The position numbers and the translations under genes were made by a program. A DNA stretch of 64,000 nucleotides from Nitrosomonadales bacterium. Lineage in GTDB: Bacteria > Pseudomonadota > Gammaproteobacteria > Burkholderiales > Gallionellaceae. How positions within the stretch are numbered: the stretch's first letter is position 1; the number at the start of each line of letters is the position of its first letter. The notes under the pieces were generated by a model. It did not search any database and was not told the origin of the DNA. It saw only the letters and a program-made list of their open reading frames with translations. Of this stretch, positions 46,656 to 57,515 are shown piece by piece. The DNA lies in NCBI GenBank assembly GCA_016721605.1, contig JADKHS010000003.1, forward strand, positions 1 through 64,000, in the 5' to 3' direction.

Positions 46656-49312
46656 TCAGACCGTAGTTGGATTCGGTTTATCGGGATTGATATTGTATAG
46701 TTTGAGCGCCTTGCTGACTTCGCTCATGGCTACCGTGCCTTCGTCAGCCAGCGCTTTCAGTGCGGTGACGGCTATGTAATAACGATCAACCTCGAAGAAA
46801 TGGCGTAGCTTTTTACGCGTATCAGAGCGGCCAAAACCGTCCGTGCCCAACACTTTGTAATTGCCGGGCAAGAAGGCACGAATCTGGTCAGCGTAGCTTT
46901 TAATGTAATCGGTCGCAGCAATGACAGGCCCCTTGCGCTTGCCCAAGCATTGCTCGGCATAGCTTACGCGTGGCGCAGCTTCAGGGTGCAGCATGTTCCA
47001 ACGCTCACAATCCAGTCCATCCCGACGTAATTCATTGAAGCTGGTTACGCTCCAGATGTCGGAAGCTACACCAAAATCCTTCACCAATAATTCAGCTGCT
47101 GCGATAACTTCGCGCAGAATAGTCCCGCTGCCCAGAAGTTGCACCGTGGGTGCCGTGGCGGATTGAGCTTACCTTCATTGAACAAATACATACCCCTAAT
47201 AATGCCGGTCTCCGCACCCTCCGGCATGGCCGGATGCGCGTAATTTTCATTCATCACAGTGAGGTAATAAAACACGTCCTCTTGTTCCTGATACATGCGG
47301 CGCATACCATCCTGAATAATCACCGCCAATTCATAAGCAAAAGTTGGATCATAGGACACACAATTAGGAATGGTCGCCGCCATCAAATGGCTATGGCCAT
47401 CTTGATGTTGCAGACCTTCGCCATTCAATGTGGTGCGCCCGGCCGTGCCCCCCAGCAGAAAGCCGCGAGCGCGCTGGTCGCCCGCCGCCCACATCAAATC
47501 GCCGACACGCTGAAAGCCAAACATGGAATAGTAGATATAGAACGGCACCATCGCGACACCATGGTTGGCGTAGGCCGTGGATGCGGCAATCCACGATGAC
47601 ATCGCGCCCGCTTCATTGATGCCTTCCTGCAAAATCTGCCCGGCCTTGTCTTCCTTGTAGAACATCAACTGATCAGCATCCTGCGGCGTATACAACTGGC
47701 CAACTTGAGAAAAATGCTGAGCTGACGGAACAATCCTTCCATGCCGAAAGTGCGGGATTCGTCCGGCACGATGGGTACCACCAACTTGCCAATATTCTTG
47801 TCTTTCACCAGAACGCCCAGCATACGCACGAAAGCCATCGTGGTGGAAATCTCCCGCTCTTCGGTGCCTTTGGTAACACTTCAAAGGCATCCAGCCCTGG
47901 TATTTGCAAAGGCTCTGCCACTATTTTACGATCAGGCACTGTACCCAAGGCCTTGCTACGCTCACGCAGATAGCTCATTTCCAAACTGTCATCGGGTGGA
48001 CGACAAAATGGCAATTTGCTGAGCTGATCATCGGTCACTGGAATATTAAAGCGATCACGGAATTTGCGTAATGCTTCATTGCCCACTTTCTTTTGCTGGT
48101 GGGTGATGTTTTGGGCTTCACCAGCTTCACCCATGCCATAGCCCTTTATGGTCTTGGCTAGAATGACGGTGGGCTGTCCCTTATGGTTTGCTGCGGCAGC
48201 GTAAGCGGCAAAAACTTTATGTGGATCGTGGCCGCCACGATCAAGATACCAAATTTCATCGTCCGACATATCAGCGACCAGTTCCAGTAACTCAGGGTAT
48301 TTGCCGAAAAAATGTTGGCGCACATAGGCGCCATTTTTGGATTTATATGTCTGATATTCGCCGTCTACCACTTCTTCCATGCGCTTCAGCAAAAGCCCTG
48401 TTTTGTCCTTCGCGAGCAAACGATCCCATTTCCCTCCCCACACCACCTTGATCACGTTCCAGCCCGCGCCACGGAATACACCCTCCAGCTCCTGGATGAT
48501 CTTGCCGTTACCGCGGACGGGGCCATCCAGTCGTTGCAGGTTACAGTTGATGACGAAAATCAGATTATCCAGTTTCTCGCGCGCAGCCATCGAAATCGCC
48601 CCCAACGATTCCGGCTCATCCGTTTCACCATCACCGAGAAATGCCCATACCTTGCGCCCTTCGGTACTGGCAATGCCCCGATACTCCAAATACCGCATGA
48701 AACGCGCTTGGTAGATAGCCATCAGCGGACCCAACCCCATAGAAACAGTGGGGAATTGCCAGAAATCGGGCATCAACCACGGATGCGGATAAGAAGATAA
48801 GCCACCGCCATTTACTTCCTGGCGGAAATTGTACAATTGCTCCTCGCTGAGGCGCCCTCAAGGAAAGCGCGCGCATACATGCCGGGCGATGCATGTCCTT
48901 GAAAATAAACCAGGTCACCGCCGTGATTCTCGGTCTTACCATGGAAAAAGTGGTTAAAGCCCACGTCATACAGCGTGGCTGCCGAAGCGAAGGTAGCGAT
49001 GTGGCCACCCAATTCAGACGACTCACGATTGGCGTTTAACACAATAACCATCGCGTTCCATCGGGTCAGGGCACGAATGCGATGCTCGAGTTCATAATTG
49101 CCGACCGAACGTTGCTCCTTGTCGAGCGGTATGGTGTTCATATAAGGCGTGATTGTACTAATCGGCAGAGCGACACCGGCCAAGTGCGCCTTGCGGACCA
49201 GTTGGCCAATCAGGTAATGGGCGCGTTCCGCGCTTTCATGCTCCAGCACCGAATCCAGGGCGTCCAGCCACTCTTGTGTTTCCTGTGAATCGCTATCAGG
49301 TAAATCTGCCAT
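46656..49312 (-). CDS. aceE: Pyruvate dehydrogenase E1 component, homodimeric (at least four frameshifts)
   Basis: AceE decarboxylates pyruvate with thiamine diphosphate. From ATG 49312 the pieces join to about 885 residues. Family signatures: HRIRALTRWNAMVIVLNANR, ATLYDVGFNHFFHG, FLGDGETDEPESLGAISMA and NLQRLDGPVRGNGKIIQELE (ThDP site), GYGMGEAGEAQNITHQQKK, EAGAMSSWIAASTAYA, and the C-terminal VLGTDGFGRSDTRKKLRHFF. Frame breaks lie near 48852 (missing G), 47880, 47722 (extra T) and 47150. All segments are collinear and well conserved, so the damage is most likely technical. Confidence 0.88.
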
Positions 49313-49398
49313 ATATCTACTCTCTAATCATTCGTTATTGGTCTGTGCATTTACGCACCAGGCTGTTATTTTTTGATGATGCACAAACACGCGCTATC

Positions 49399-50043
49399 TT
49401 ATCTGCCTGTATGCACATCAGAAACGCACTGTATCGTCTCGTTCTCCGTCACCACCCATTCCACTTTGTGGTCGGTGGCTTCCTGCGGTAATCCTTCGAC
49501 TAGCTGGATAGCAAATGCCCCGGCAACCAGCGCAGGATAGCAGCCTTGGTTCGCATCCTTCATTCGCGCCAGCAACTTGTCATAAAATCCACCGCCATAA
49601 CCTAGCCGCGCGCCGTCACGCCCAAATGCTATTCCCGGCAACAAGATAAAATCCACCTCTTTCAAAGAATTTATTTTTGTACAGCGTTCAACCAGCGGTT
49701 CGCGGATATTCCACTGGCCGGGTGCCAAATCATGCTGCAAGTTGGTCACACGGTACACATCCAATTCTTTTGTGGCGCGGTTTACCTTCGGCAACAGCAC
49801 GCACTTACCATCGCTCAAGGCCTGTTCCACCCATTTTTCGGTGGAGAGCTCCGCGCCGAAGCTCATATAAGCTAGCACTGTATTGGCCGTGCGGTAAGCA
49901 TTCAGGTTGGCGATACGCTCCGAGATAGCATGGCTCAAGCCTGCCCTCTCAGCCGCAGTCAATCGTTCGCGGCCTGCAATTATACGTTGTCTGATAGCCT
50001 GTTTCATAACCTGTATTGTCATGGGCAGATTATCCTTATTCAT
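49399..50043 (-). CDS. 5-formyltetrahydrofolate cyclo-ligase
   Basis: The enzyme (MTHFS/YgfA family) converts 5-formyl-THF to 5,10-methenyl-THF with ATP. Signatures are KQAIRQRIIAGRERLTAAER at the N-terminus, AYMSFGAELST, and FILLPGIAFGRDGARLGYGGGFYDKLL, the ATP/folate site. The start is uncertain: TTG/ATG codons at 50043, 50022 and 50007 are in frame; ATG at 50022 (MTIQVMKQ) is plausible. In many proteobacteria 6S RNA lies upstream of this gene; the upstream 250 bases were examined and no convincing 6S fold was found. Confidence 0.88.
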   Translation of the reverse strand: MNKDNLPMTIQVMKQAIRQRIIAGRERLTAAERAGLSHAISERIANLNAYRTANTVLAYMSFGAELSTEKWVEQALSDGKCVLLPKVNRATKELDVYRVTNLQHDLAPGQWNIREPLVERCTKINSLKEVDFILLPGIAFGRDGARLGYGGGFYDKLLARMKDANQGCYPALVAGAFAIQLVEGLPQEATDHKVEWVVTENETIQCVSDVHTGR

Positions 50044-50292
50044 ATATTCAAATGGGTAGTTTCTGCCAAAATTTGGGCGAAAACTTCGCAGCAGTTGTTC
50101 AAGATTTCTCGATCAACGCGACAAATATCGCCGCATACTGACTTGAATAATCTGTCAATGGATTCAAGCGGGCTATTGGTTGGAATACCGCCCGGAATAG
50201 CGGAACATCTCCCATGAAATCATGAAAGACAACTGCGAATTTGATGGATAAAGACGAATTCAAATTTGCTCGCGCTTAATGCAATTTATCCA
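50044..50292. other. Intergenic region, nothing confirmed
   Basis: The leftward strand has GGGAGATGTTCC, which recalls the start of 6S RNA, but no complementary 3' arm for a closing stem was found. No ORF or terminator is supported. Confidence 0.3.
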
Positions 50293-51801
50293 TTAGCTCA
50301 AAAACAATTTGTATGCTGGATTATCACTTTCATCCCAGTAACGATAACCGAGATTGTCCAGGAAAATTCGCAGCGGTTTCTTGCCATGATGTGGCACTTG
50401 CATGCCGATCAGCACGCGGCCGTAATCCGCACCATGGTTGCGATAGTGGAACAAGCTGATATTCCAGCTATGGTTCATGCTATTAAGGAAAGTCATCAAT
50501 GCGCCAGGGCGTTCCGGAAATTCGAAGCGAAACAGGATTTCGTCCTGCAAACCAGGCGCATGCCCCCCTACCAGATGACGTACATGCAGCTTGGCCATCT
50601 CGTTGTCGGTGAAATTCAGCGTGGCCAGTTTGTGTTTTTCCAGCGTGGCAACAAGCTTGGTAGTTTCAGATTGATCTTTCACCTGAACTCCGACGAACAC
50701 ATGCGCCTCCTTGGAGTTCGCATAACGGTAGTTAAATTCAGTGATATTACGCTGACCCAGCAAAGAACAAAATTTGCGAAAGCTACCGGGTGTTTCCGGA
50801 ATACTCACTGCCAGAATAGCCTCGCGTTTTTCGCCAAGCTCTGCCCGCTCCGCGCTGAAACGCTAGCGGTCGAAATTCATTTTGGCGCCGCTGGCAATTG
50901 CCACCAGCGTCTTGCCCTTTAGTTTTTCGCGCTCCGCATACAACTTGGCACCAGCAATAGCAAGCGCTCCGGCAGGCTCAAGATTGGTGCGGGTATCTTC
51001 GAACACATCCTTGATCGCTGCACAGATAGCGTCGGTATCCACCAATATAATTTCGTCCACTAATTCGCGGCACAAACGGAGGGTCTCCTGCCCGACTTGT
51101 TTTACAGCCACACCATCGGCGAACAAACCGACATGCTCAAGCTTGACGCGCCGACCGGCCTTAATCGAGCGGCTCATGGCATCGGACTCCACGGGTTGAA
51201 CGCCGATAACCTTGATTTCCGGGCGCACCGCTTTAACGTAAGCGGCAACGCCTGAAATTAGGCCGCCGCCACCGATGGGCGCGAAAATTGCATGGATAGG
51301 CTGGCTATGCTGCCGCAATATTTCCATACCAATAGTTCCCTGTCCGGCGATTACATCAGCATCGTCATAAGGATGGACGAAGGTAAGCTTGAGTTTCTGC
51401 TCCAGCTCCAACGCATGCAGATAAGCATCAGAATAAGAATCGCCATGCAATATTGTTTTTGCGCCACGGCTGGCAACCGCCTCCACCTTAATCTGCGGCG
51501 TAGTCACTGGCATAACGATGATGGCCTTGCAGCCCAGTTTCTGCGCCGACAACGCCACGCCCTGCGCGTGATTACCCGCCGAGGCAGCGATGACACCGCG
51601 CTTAAGCTGCGCTGGTGTCAACTTCGCCATTTTGTTATAAGCGCCGCGCAGCTTAAAAGAAAATACCGGCTGCATGTCTTCTCGCTTTAGCAAAACGTTA
51701 TTGCCGATGCGCACGGACAAATTGGGTGCATCATCTAGCGGACTTTCAATAGCCACATCATAAACACGGGTGGTGAGGATACGGTTTAAGTAACTTTGCA
51801 T
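50293..51801 (-). CDS. ilvA: Threonine ammonia-lyase, biosynthetic (in-frame amber codon)
   Basis: IlvA deaminates threonine to 2-oxobutanoate, the first step of isoleucine synthesis. The PLP lysine is in PVFSFKLRGAYNKMA; other motifs are SAGNHAQGVALSA and PIGGGGLISGVAAYVK. The catalytic domain ends KMNFDR, then a TAG codon at 50863-50865 interrupts the same frame, which continues RFSAERAELGEKREAILAVSIPETPGSFRKF into two ACT-like regulatory domains that bind isoleucine/valine (ERPGALMTFL). A Leu codon (TTG/CTG) is expected at the TAG, so a single substitution explains it. Without readthrough only a feedback-insensitive catalytic part would be made. Confidence 0.9.
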
Positions 51802-52123
51802 GATTGCCTAAAAATTAATTTACGGACAGATTATGGTACAAGACTAGCAGTAATTGTACGCAACCCAAAAGGGTTTCCGTCATTCATATAGCCCCTGTTG
51901 CCACTTTGGTGCCCGCACGATGACTGATCTACCTCTGCCTCTTGTACAATTTGTATCTGATTCAAACCTACTTTCTTCACAGCAGAAATCTTATATCGCT
52001 ACTCGCAGGTGTGTATGTGTTTATTCATTTATACTTCTTTAGTTTGGCCGTGTTAAGAGGCGACCATGCTAACGCAGTTTGACTCTCGGACAATTTTACA
52101 AAAAATGATAATAATGGAAACGC
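51802..52123. other. Intergenic region between divergent ilvA and a lipoprotein gene
   Basis: These 320 bases should contain both promoters. A short AACCC-AAAA-GGGTT hairpin is at about 51862-51875. I see no gene or RNA that can be supported. Confidence 0.4.
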
Positions 52124-52861
52124 ATGATTCTGAAATTACAAAATAATTGCCGTTTGTTTGTCCCCATCACCGCTGCCTTATTGCTGGCAGCTTGCACCAC
52201 CACAGAACCTGCCAAAAACAGTAAGCACATCCCACAACAAAGTGACCGCAATTTACTCAGTCAGCTTGGCAAATCAGATATTGATCGCTTGGCAGATGTA
52301 GAGATGCGTGAAAACACCCAAATTTTGCGTATGTTAATGACAAAACTATATAAGCGTAATCCACGCGAACTTAGAAAAAACACCACCGCCAGCGCGGAAG
52401 AGATGGTGAAATCAGTATTCGAAAACCAACATGGCTGGCGGTTCAAGGAAATCGGCGAAGCGCAGGGCTCCTACGCTATTCAACAGGCGTTCCGGCCTGA
52501 CTATGAAGGTGACCGGGTAATGTCGTTAATCGTAGGCCTGCAAACGATGTTAATCAAAGCACATGGTGGAAAAACCGAGTTCTATTTTACCGACACCATT
52601 GAGCCGCAAAACATCTTTAATGCCGCACGTAACGTCGAAATCGTCGTGTGGCAACTCTCCAATGCACGCGATGACAAAGGACAGCTTGATTTGTTAACTA
52701 ATGAATTAAATGACCACGAGCGCAATCTCAGCTTTGAACGTGAGTTTGGAAAAATTATCGGTAGCCTGGATTTATTTGCGATTACATTATCGGAAAAATT
52801 ACAGCGCGGCATTACCCGCGTGGTACAGACTTTATCTACAGCATTATTCTTACCATTTTGA
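52124..52861 (+). CDS. Putative outer-membrane lipoprotein, unknown function
   Basis: The N-terminus (FVPITAALLLAACTTTEP) is a lipoprotein signal with lipobox LLAAC near residue 24; Thr at +2 favours outer-membrane sorting. The mature part is helical and charged, with a repeated Arg/Glu/Asn pattern (LLTNELNDHERNLSFEREFGKIIG). It resembles conserved betaproteobacterial lipoproteins of unknown function. Length 245. It is transcribed away from ilvA and towards the nitronate-monooxygenase-like gene. Confidence 0.72.
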   Translation: MILKLQNNCRLFVPITAALLLAACTTTEPAKNSKHIPQQSDRNLLSQLGKSDIDRLADVEMRENTQILRMLMTKLYKRNPRELRKNTTASAEEMVKSVFENQHGWRFKEIGEAQGSYAIQQAFRPDYEGDRVMSLIVGLQTMLIKAHGGKTEFYFTDTIEPQNIFNAARNVEIVVWQLSNARDDKGQLDLLTNELNDHERNLSFEREFGKIIGSLDLFAITLSEKLQRGITRVVQTLSTALFLPF

Positions 52862-52910
52862 CTTTGACCCATCGTTACACTCCATCGCCCAAGCCCATGG
52901 TTTTGATTTT

Positions 52911-52931
52911 AATTTTTAGAAGTGCCATAAG
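52911..52931 (-). mobile_element. Solo end similar to the 19059 element
   Basis: AATTTTTAGAAGTGCCATAA matches the right end of the 19059 element (AATTTTTAGAAATGCCCTTAA) and the 12707 copy, with small differences. It lies 50 bases after the lipoprotein gene. No partner end is visible before 53041. Confidence 0.45.
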
Positions 52932-53040
52932 CTGATGGATTGATAAAGCGCACGAACCTCCCCAGCTGTCGCCTAAAAATCAAAAAACTGCAACACGATG
53001 ATTAAACTAAAATAGCAAAAAAAGTTATGCGGTATCCAGG

Positions 53041-54303
53041 CTAGACAGTCGGCAAATCCGGCAACGCAATCTTGTTGTCGGTGCTGAACTGATAATCCTT
53101 GAACACATGCTCAGCCGTTAGTATCTGATAAGTCCCGTCCGGTAGGCGGCGCGTGGTGTCCTTGAGGCGATAGGTGTAGTGTCCGCAAGTCCAGCAGTCA
53201 AAGTTGCGCATAGCGGTGCACAAACAGGTCTTGTCCATAACGGAGATTTTCTTAGCATTCGGGTGGGCCGCCACTTCGGCGTTGTAAGCCGTGATATATG
53301 CGCAATTACCGTTACCGTCGAGTAGGTAGCCGTAGGCTTCGCAGTTGGGGCGGATGCCCGCGCCGATAGCCGGACTCTTCTTCAACATGCGCATAGGATA
53401 GCCTGTAGGCGAGATCATATTTACCTCAATGTCTTCCTCGTTGGCCTTAAAGTACTCTTGCACAATTTTTTCTGGCAAACCACACTCGTGCGTTGCCGTA
53501 AAGCGCGTTGCCACTTGCACCGCCGCCGCACCCGTTTCCAGATACGACACTGCATCGCTACCGGTAAAAACTCCACCGGCCGGTATGATCGGAATCTCCA
53601 ACTTTTCGGCCTGCAAGTACTGATAAATTTCTCTGCAAATTTCCCGCAGGTCGTATTTCATCCAGTCCAAACCGAAGCCCAAGTGGCCACCGGCCAGCGG
53701 CCCTTCTATCACGATATAATCCGGCAGGCGGTTAAGCTTGGCATTTTTGCGCAAGAAAATTTGCAGCGCACGTAGCGAGGAGACGATGATGCCGAGCTTA
53801 GCGTCACGAAAACGTGGATGATCTTCCATCAACGCGAATGAGCCCAGGTGCAATCCGGCGCTCAAGGTAATTCCATCTATACCGGCAGAGAGCGCCCCAT
53901 GCAGCCGTACCCGCAACGTTTCGCGCGGTGCATTCATAGTAAGCTTTTCCATGCAATTAACGAAAATCATACCGGAACCGCGCTTGGCTTCCATGGCTTT
54001 GCTTAGGTGCAGGCGCGTCGACTCTGCAATCTGCCCAAGATCAAATTGCACCTTAGATTTATCGGTATTGGCAACATTGTATTTATACTGCTGGAGCTTT
54101 GATTTAACGAAATTTGTATTTAAAAGCCGATCCGTTACAGTCGGCAACATAGCATCGGAAAGATGCCCTATGCCACCGAGACGCGCAGCTTCCAGCGCCA
54201 ATTCGGCAGTGGAAATATCAACCCCCATCCCGCCAATCATGATAGGCACCAGCTCTTGCTTGCCAAATCTTAAACGAAAATCATCAACACACTTCATTGC
54301 CAT
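53041..54303 (-). CDS. Nitronate monooxygenase-like FMN enzyme
   Basis: The TIM-barrel NMO/2-nitropropane-dioxygenase fold is shown by PIMIGGMGVDISTAELALEAARLGGIGHLSDAM, the central IVIEGPLAGGHLGFGLDW (usual catalytic region) and PIIPAGGVFTGSDAVSYLETGAAAVQVATRF (FMN-phosphate loop). The C-terminal 80 residues are Cys-rich (DKTCLCTAMRNFDCWTCGHYTY), which might bind a metal or cluster and is not standard for the family. Length 420 is larger than short NMOs. The substrate is unknown. It is downstream of trpD with a 195-base gap, but is unlikely to be part of tryptophan synthesis. Confidence 0.78.
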   Translation of the reverse strand: MAMKCVDDFRLRFGKQELVPIMIGGMGVDISTAELALEAARLGGIGHLSDAMLPTVTDRLLNTNFVKSKLQQYKYNVANTDKSKVQFDLGQIAESTRLHLSKAMEAKRGSGMIFVNCMEKLTMNAPRETLRVRLHGALSAGIDGITLSAGLHLGSFALMEDHPRFRDAKLGIIVSSLRALQIFLRKNAKLNRLPDYIVIEGPLAGGHLGFGLDWMKYDLREICREIYQYLQAEKLEIPIIPAGGVFTGSDAVSYLETGAAAVQVATRFTATHECGLPEKIVQEYFKANEEDIEVNMISPTGYPMRMLKKSPAIGAGIRPNCEAYGYLLDGNGNCAYITAYNAEVAAHPNAKKISVMDKTCLCTAMRNFDCWTCGHYTYRLKDTTRRLPDGTYQILTAEHVFKDYQFSTDNKIALPDLPTV

Positions 54304-54498
54304 CCTTCAATTCAAGACGCTACATTAGTTTGGTAATCGTAGGCAGTCTTCCGCATCGTGCGCAAATATTTGTCAAAAACCATCTGGATATTTATATTAA
54401 AAAATATCCCGAAAACGTGGGAACTATGGGGTTAATCGGAACAAGGACGTTCGGCAAAAATTATTTTTACCTCCCCGAAAAATCGGTTTTCCGCAGCC

Positions 54499-55512
54499 TC
54501 AAATATGAATATGCACAAGTTCTTCCAGCTTATTTTTCGCTGCGCCGCTGGCGATAACTTCCTTCGCCTTTTTTACGCCCTCTTGTAGCGTTGCAGTCAG
54601 CCCCGCCACATAAATGGCCGCACCCGCGTTAAGTTGCACGATGTCACGCGCGGGACCGCGCTGATTATCCAGCACCGATAATAACACCGTGCGCGCCTCA
54701 TCGGCATTGGCAACGCGTATGCTATCCAGCGGCGCTGCGTGTAAATCAAAATCTTGCGGTTGCACCAAGTACTCAAGCACCGTACCGTTCTTTAGTTCCG
54801 CAATGTAGGTTGATCCGCTGATAGAGATTTCATCCATGCCATCTGCACCGTGCACCACCAACACGTGCTGACTTCCTAGCTGCTGCAGCACGCGCGCCAA
54901 TTTCACCGTCAGATCCCTCTGAAATACGCCCATTACTTGGTTCTGTGCGCCCGCCGGGTTGGTTAACGGACCCAGCAGGTTGAACAGCGTGCGCACACCG
55001 AGTTCACGCCGTACTGGTGCGGCGTATTTCATCGCACTGTGATGATTGGGCGCAAACATGAAGCCCACACCAATTTCCTGCACACAGTGCGCCACTTGCT
55101 GCGGCGTAAGGTTGACCTTGACACCAAGCTTTTCCAGGATATCGGCGCTGCCACAGGTGCTGGAAACTGAACGTCCACCATGTTTGGCTACGCGCGCTCC
55201 CGCTGCCGCCGCGACTAGCGCGCTGGCAGTGGAAATGTTAAAAGTCTGCGCACCATCACCGCCCGTGCCGCAGGTATCAATCAAATGTTTGTCATCCTGT
55301 ACCGTCACTTTACTCGACAGATCGCGCATTACCTGCGCTGCCGCCGCAATTTCAGTGACAGTCTCTCCCTTCATGTGTAACGCGACCAAAACCGCTGCGA
55401 TTTGAATAGGAGTAAGCTGTCCGCTCATAATGTTCCGCATCAACTCGTGCATGTCATCATGCGGCAGGTCTTCACGATTAAGTAGGCGACTGAGCAGGTT
55501 GGCATAGTTCAT
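54499..55512 (-). CDS. trpD: Anthranilate phosphoribosyltransferase
   Basis: TrpD joins anthranilate with PRPP. The PRPP-binding motif is DTCGTGGDGAQTFNISTASA near residue 80; KHGGRSVSSTCGSADILEKLG and FNLLGPLTNPAGAQNQVMGV are further signatures. Length 337 is normal. ATG at 55512 overlaps the trpG stop by one base, so the two are translationally coupled. trpC, which usually follows in betaproteobacteria, is not present. Confidence 0.94.
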   Translation of the reverse strand: MNYANLLSRLLNREDLPHDDMHELMRNIMSGQLTPIQIAAVLVALHMKGETVTEIAAAAQVMRDLSSKVTVQDDKHLIDTCGTGGDGAQTFNISTASALVAAAAGARVAKHGGRSVSSTCGSADILEKLGVKVNLTPQQVAHCVQEIGVGFMFAPNHHSAMKYAAPVRRELGVRTLFNLLGPLTNPAGAQNQVMGVFQRDLTVKLARVLQQLGSQHVLVVHGADGMDEISISGSTYIAELKNGTVLEYLVQPQDFDLHAAPLDSIRVANADEARTVLLSVLDNQRGPARDIVQLNAGAAIYVAGLTATLQEGVKKAKEVIASGAAKNKLEELVHIHI

Positions 55513-56081
55513 TAGCGTTCACCGCGTAAAAAATTAGCAAGCAGCGCATGACCATGTTCAGTGAGTATGGATTCCGGATGAAATTGCACCCCTTCTACCG
55601 CCATCGTTTTGTGACGCACCCCCATGATTTCGCCGTCTTCAGTCCACGCGGTAATTTCCAGACAGTCGGGCAGCGTGGCGCGCTCAATCACCAGCGAGTG
55701 GTAGCGTGTAGCGGTGAATGGGTTAGGCAGGCCATGAAAGACGCTACTGTTGTTGTGAAAAATGGCCGAGGTTTTGCCGTGCATTAGCTGCTTGGCGTGA
55801 ACAATTTTTCCACCGAATGACTGACCAATACTTTGATGGCCGAGGCACACACCCAGAAGGGGGATGCGTCCGGCGAAGCGCTGAATGGTGGCAACCGAAA
55901 TTCCAGCTTCATTAGGCGTGCATGGCCCCGGTGAAACCACGATGTGTTGCGGTTGTAGTGTCTCAATCTGCTCCAACGTAATCTCGTCATTGCGATGCAC
56001 AACCACATCTGCGCCTAGCTCGGCAAAATATTGCACCAAGTTGTAGGTGAATGAGTCGTAGTTGTCTATCATTAGCAGCAT
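55512..56081 (-). CDS. trpG: Anthranilate/aminodeoxychorismate synthase glutamine amidotransferase
   Basis: The class I amidotransferase supplies ammonia to TrpE (and often PabB). The catalytic Cys is in LLGVCLGHQSIGQSFGG, and the His-Glu pair in VEGVQFHPESILTEHG. IDNYDSFTYNLVQYFAELGA and SPGPCTPNEAGIS are typical. Length 189 is normal. trpE is not upstream; instead the CNNM gene lies on the same strand. The subunit may therefore pair with a TrpE encoded elsewhere. Confidence 0.93.
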   Translation of the reverse strand: MLLMIDNYDSFTYNLVQYFAELGADVVVHRNDEITLEQIETLQPQHIVVSPGPCTPNEAGISVATIQRFAGRIPLLGVCLGHQSIGQSFGGKIVHAKQLMHGKTSAIFHNNSSVFHGLPNPFTATRYHSLVIERATLPDCLEITAWTEDGEIMGVRHKTMAVEGVQFHPESILTEHGHALLANFLRGER

Positions 56082-56180
56082 AACTATACCTAATTATATG
56101 ATTTTTATATAAATTTATTTATTAGCCAGCAAGCATCAAGGCTGTAGGGTCTAATCATTAAAGCAAACTTTTTTATCCAA

Positions 56181-57511
56181 TCACTCTTCTGTCTGAGGGG
56201 GCGCCTCGCTAGCGCCCGAATCCTGGAGTGGTTCTGACAAACGGCTTGCAAGTACCTTATCAATCCGTTTGCCATCCAGATCAACAACCTCCAGCCGCCA
56301 TTGTTCCCACACTACAACATCAGCCACTTCAGGTAACCGCCCAAGCAACCACATCACCATGCCGCTAAGTGTATGGTATCGACCCTTGTCTTCTTCGGGG
56401 ACAGACTTCAACTCTAATTGATCTTTCAACTCCGGCACTGGAATCATTCCGTCCAATAGCCACGAGCCATCTTCCCGCTGTACCGCCCAACGATCCGCAT
56501 TATCGGGCGGAATAAACTCGCCGGTAACCGCTTCCAATACATCCTGAAGGGTGACCAAGCCCTGGACTTCGCCATACTCATCTATAACAAAAACCATATG
56601 GGTGCCTGACCCTTGGAATTGTGCCAAAAGCTCCAATCCAGTGAGCGATTCAGTCACAAAAATGCATGGATGCAGCTGTGCAGTCAGATCGGGGCATCCG
56701 CCATTAATGGTTTGATTGAATAGTTGCTTAAAGGAGGTCACTCCCAACAGGTCGCTCAAACTGCCCCGACAAACCGGGAAACGTGAGTGATCAGATTGCG
56801 CTATGCGCAAAAGATTGGCTTCCAATGGCTGATTAATATCCAGATATTCTATATCCGCTCGGGGGATCATGAGGGAACCAACTTGTCGTTCATCCAGGCG
56901 GAAAACGTTGCGAACCATATCATGTTCGTGCTGCTCAATGATCCCGGCTTCGGAACCTTCTTCCAACATTGCATGAATTTCCTCTTCCGTGACGCTAGGC
57001 TCCACTTGCTGGCTCTTTCCCATCATTCTCAGGAGAGCATCAGTAGATATCGACAGCAATCGTACGAACGGATGCGTAATTAATGCCAAGATATGAATGG
57101 GTCTTGCCACTAGGCGCGCAATTCCTTCCGGGTTAAATTGGGCGATGCGTTTGGGCACCAGTTCGCCGACGACAATGGATAAATAGGTAATCACCACGAC
57201 TACCAAGGCGGTTGCGCCCAGCTCGCTTGGGCGCTGATCAACGCCGAGCGTTTGCAGCCATGTTGCAAAGGGGCAGCAAATACCGCCTCGCCGACGATAC
57301 CGTTCAGGATGCCAATTGAAGTAATTCCGATCTGGATGGCGGAAAGAAAACGTGTTGGATCCTCACCCAGACGCATCGCCACTTCTGCCGAGGCATCACC
57401 GTCTGCCGCTAAACGCGCTAAACGCGCGTGCCGTGCAGTGACAAGAGCGATCTCCGACATGGCGAAGATCCCGTTTAACAAAATCAGGGTTATCAGGACC
57501 AGTATATCCAT
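56181..57511 (-). CDS. CNNM/CorC-type CBS-domain membrane protein (frameshifted)
   Basis: The N-terminal DUF21/CNNM domain (four helices; LLNGIFAMSEIALVTARHARL, LSAIQIGITSIGILNGIVGEAVF) is followed by a frameshift near 57290, where one base seems missing in the reading into ATWLQTLGVDQ. VGELVPKRIAQFNPEGIA then leads into a CBS pair (about 215-340; RVFVIDEYGEVQGLVTLQDVLEAVTGE region) and a CorC_HlyC domain. Such proteins take part in Mg2+/Co2+ efflux and resistance. ATG at 57511 (MDILVLITL) is the likely start. Confidence 0.85.
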
Positions 57512-57515
57512 GAGA

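Noticed and set aside
50044..50292. 6S RNA (ssrS) upstream of the 5-formyl-THF cyclo-ligase gene
   Set aside because: GAGATGTTC resembles the 6S 5' arm, but I found no complementary 3' arm to close the stem and the central bubble is not apparent. A covariance-model search (Rfam 6S) would decide.
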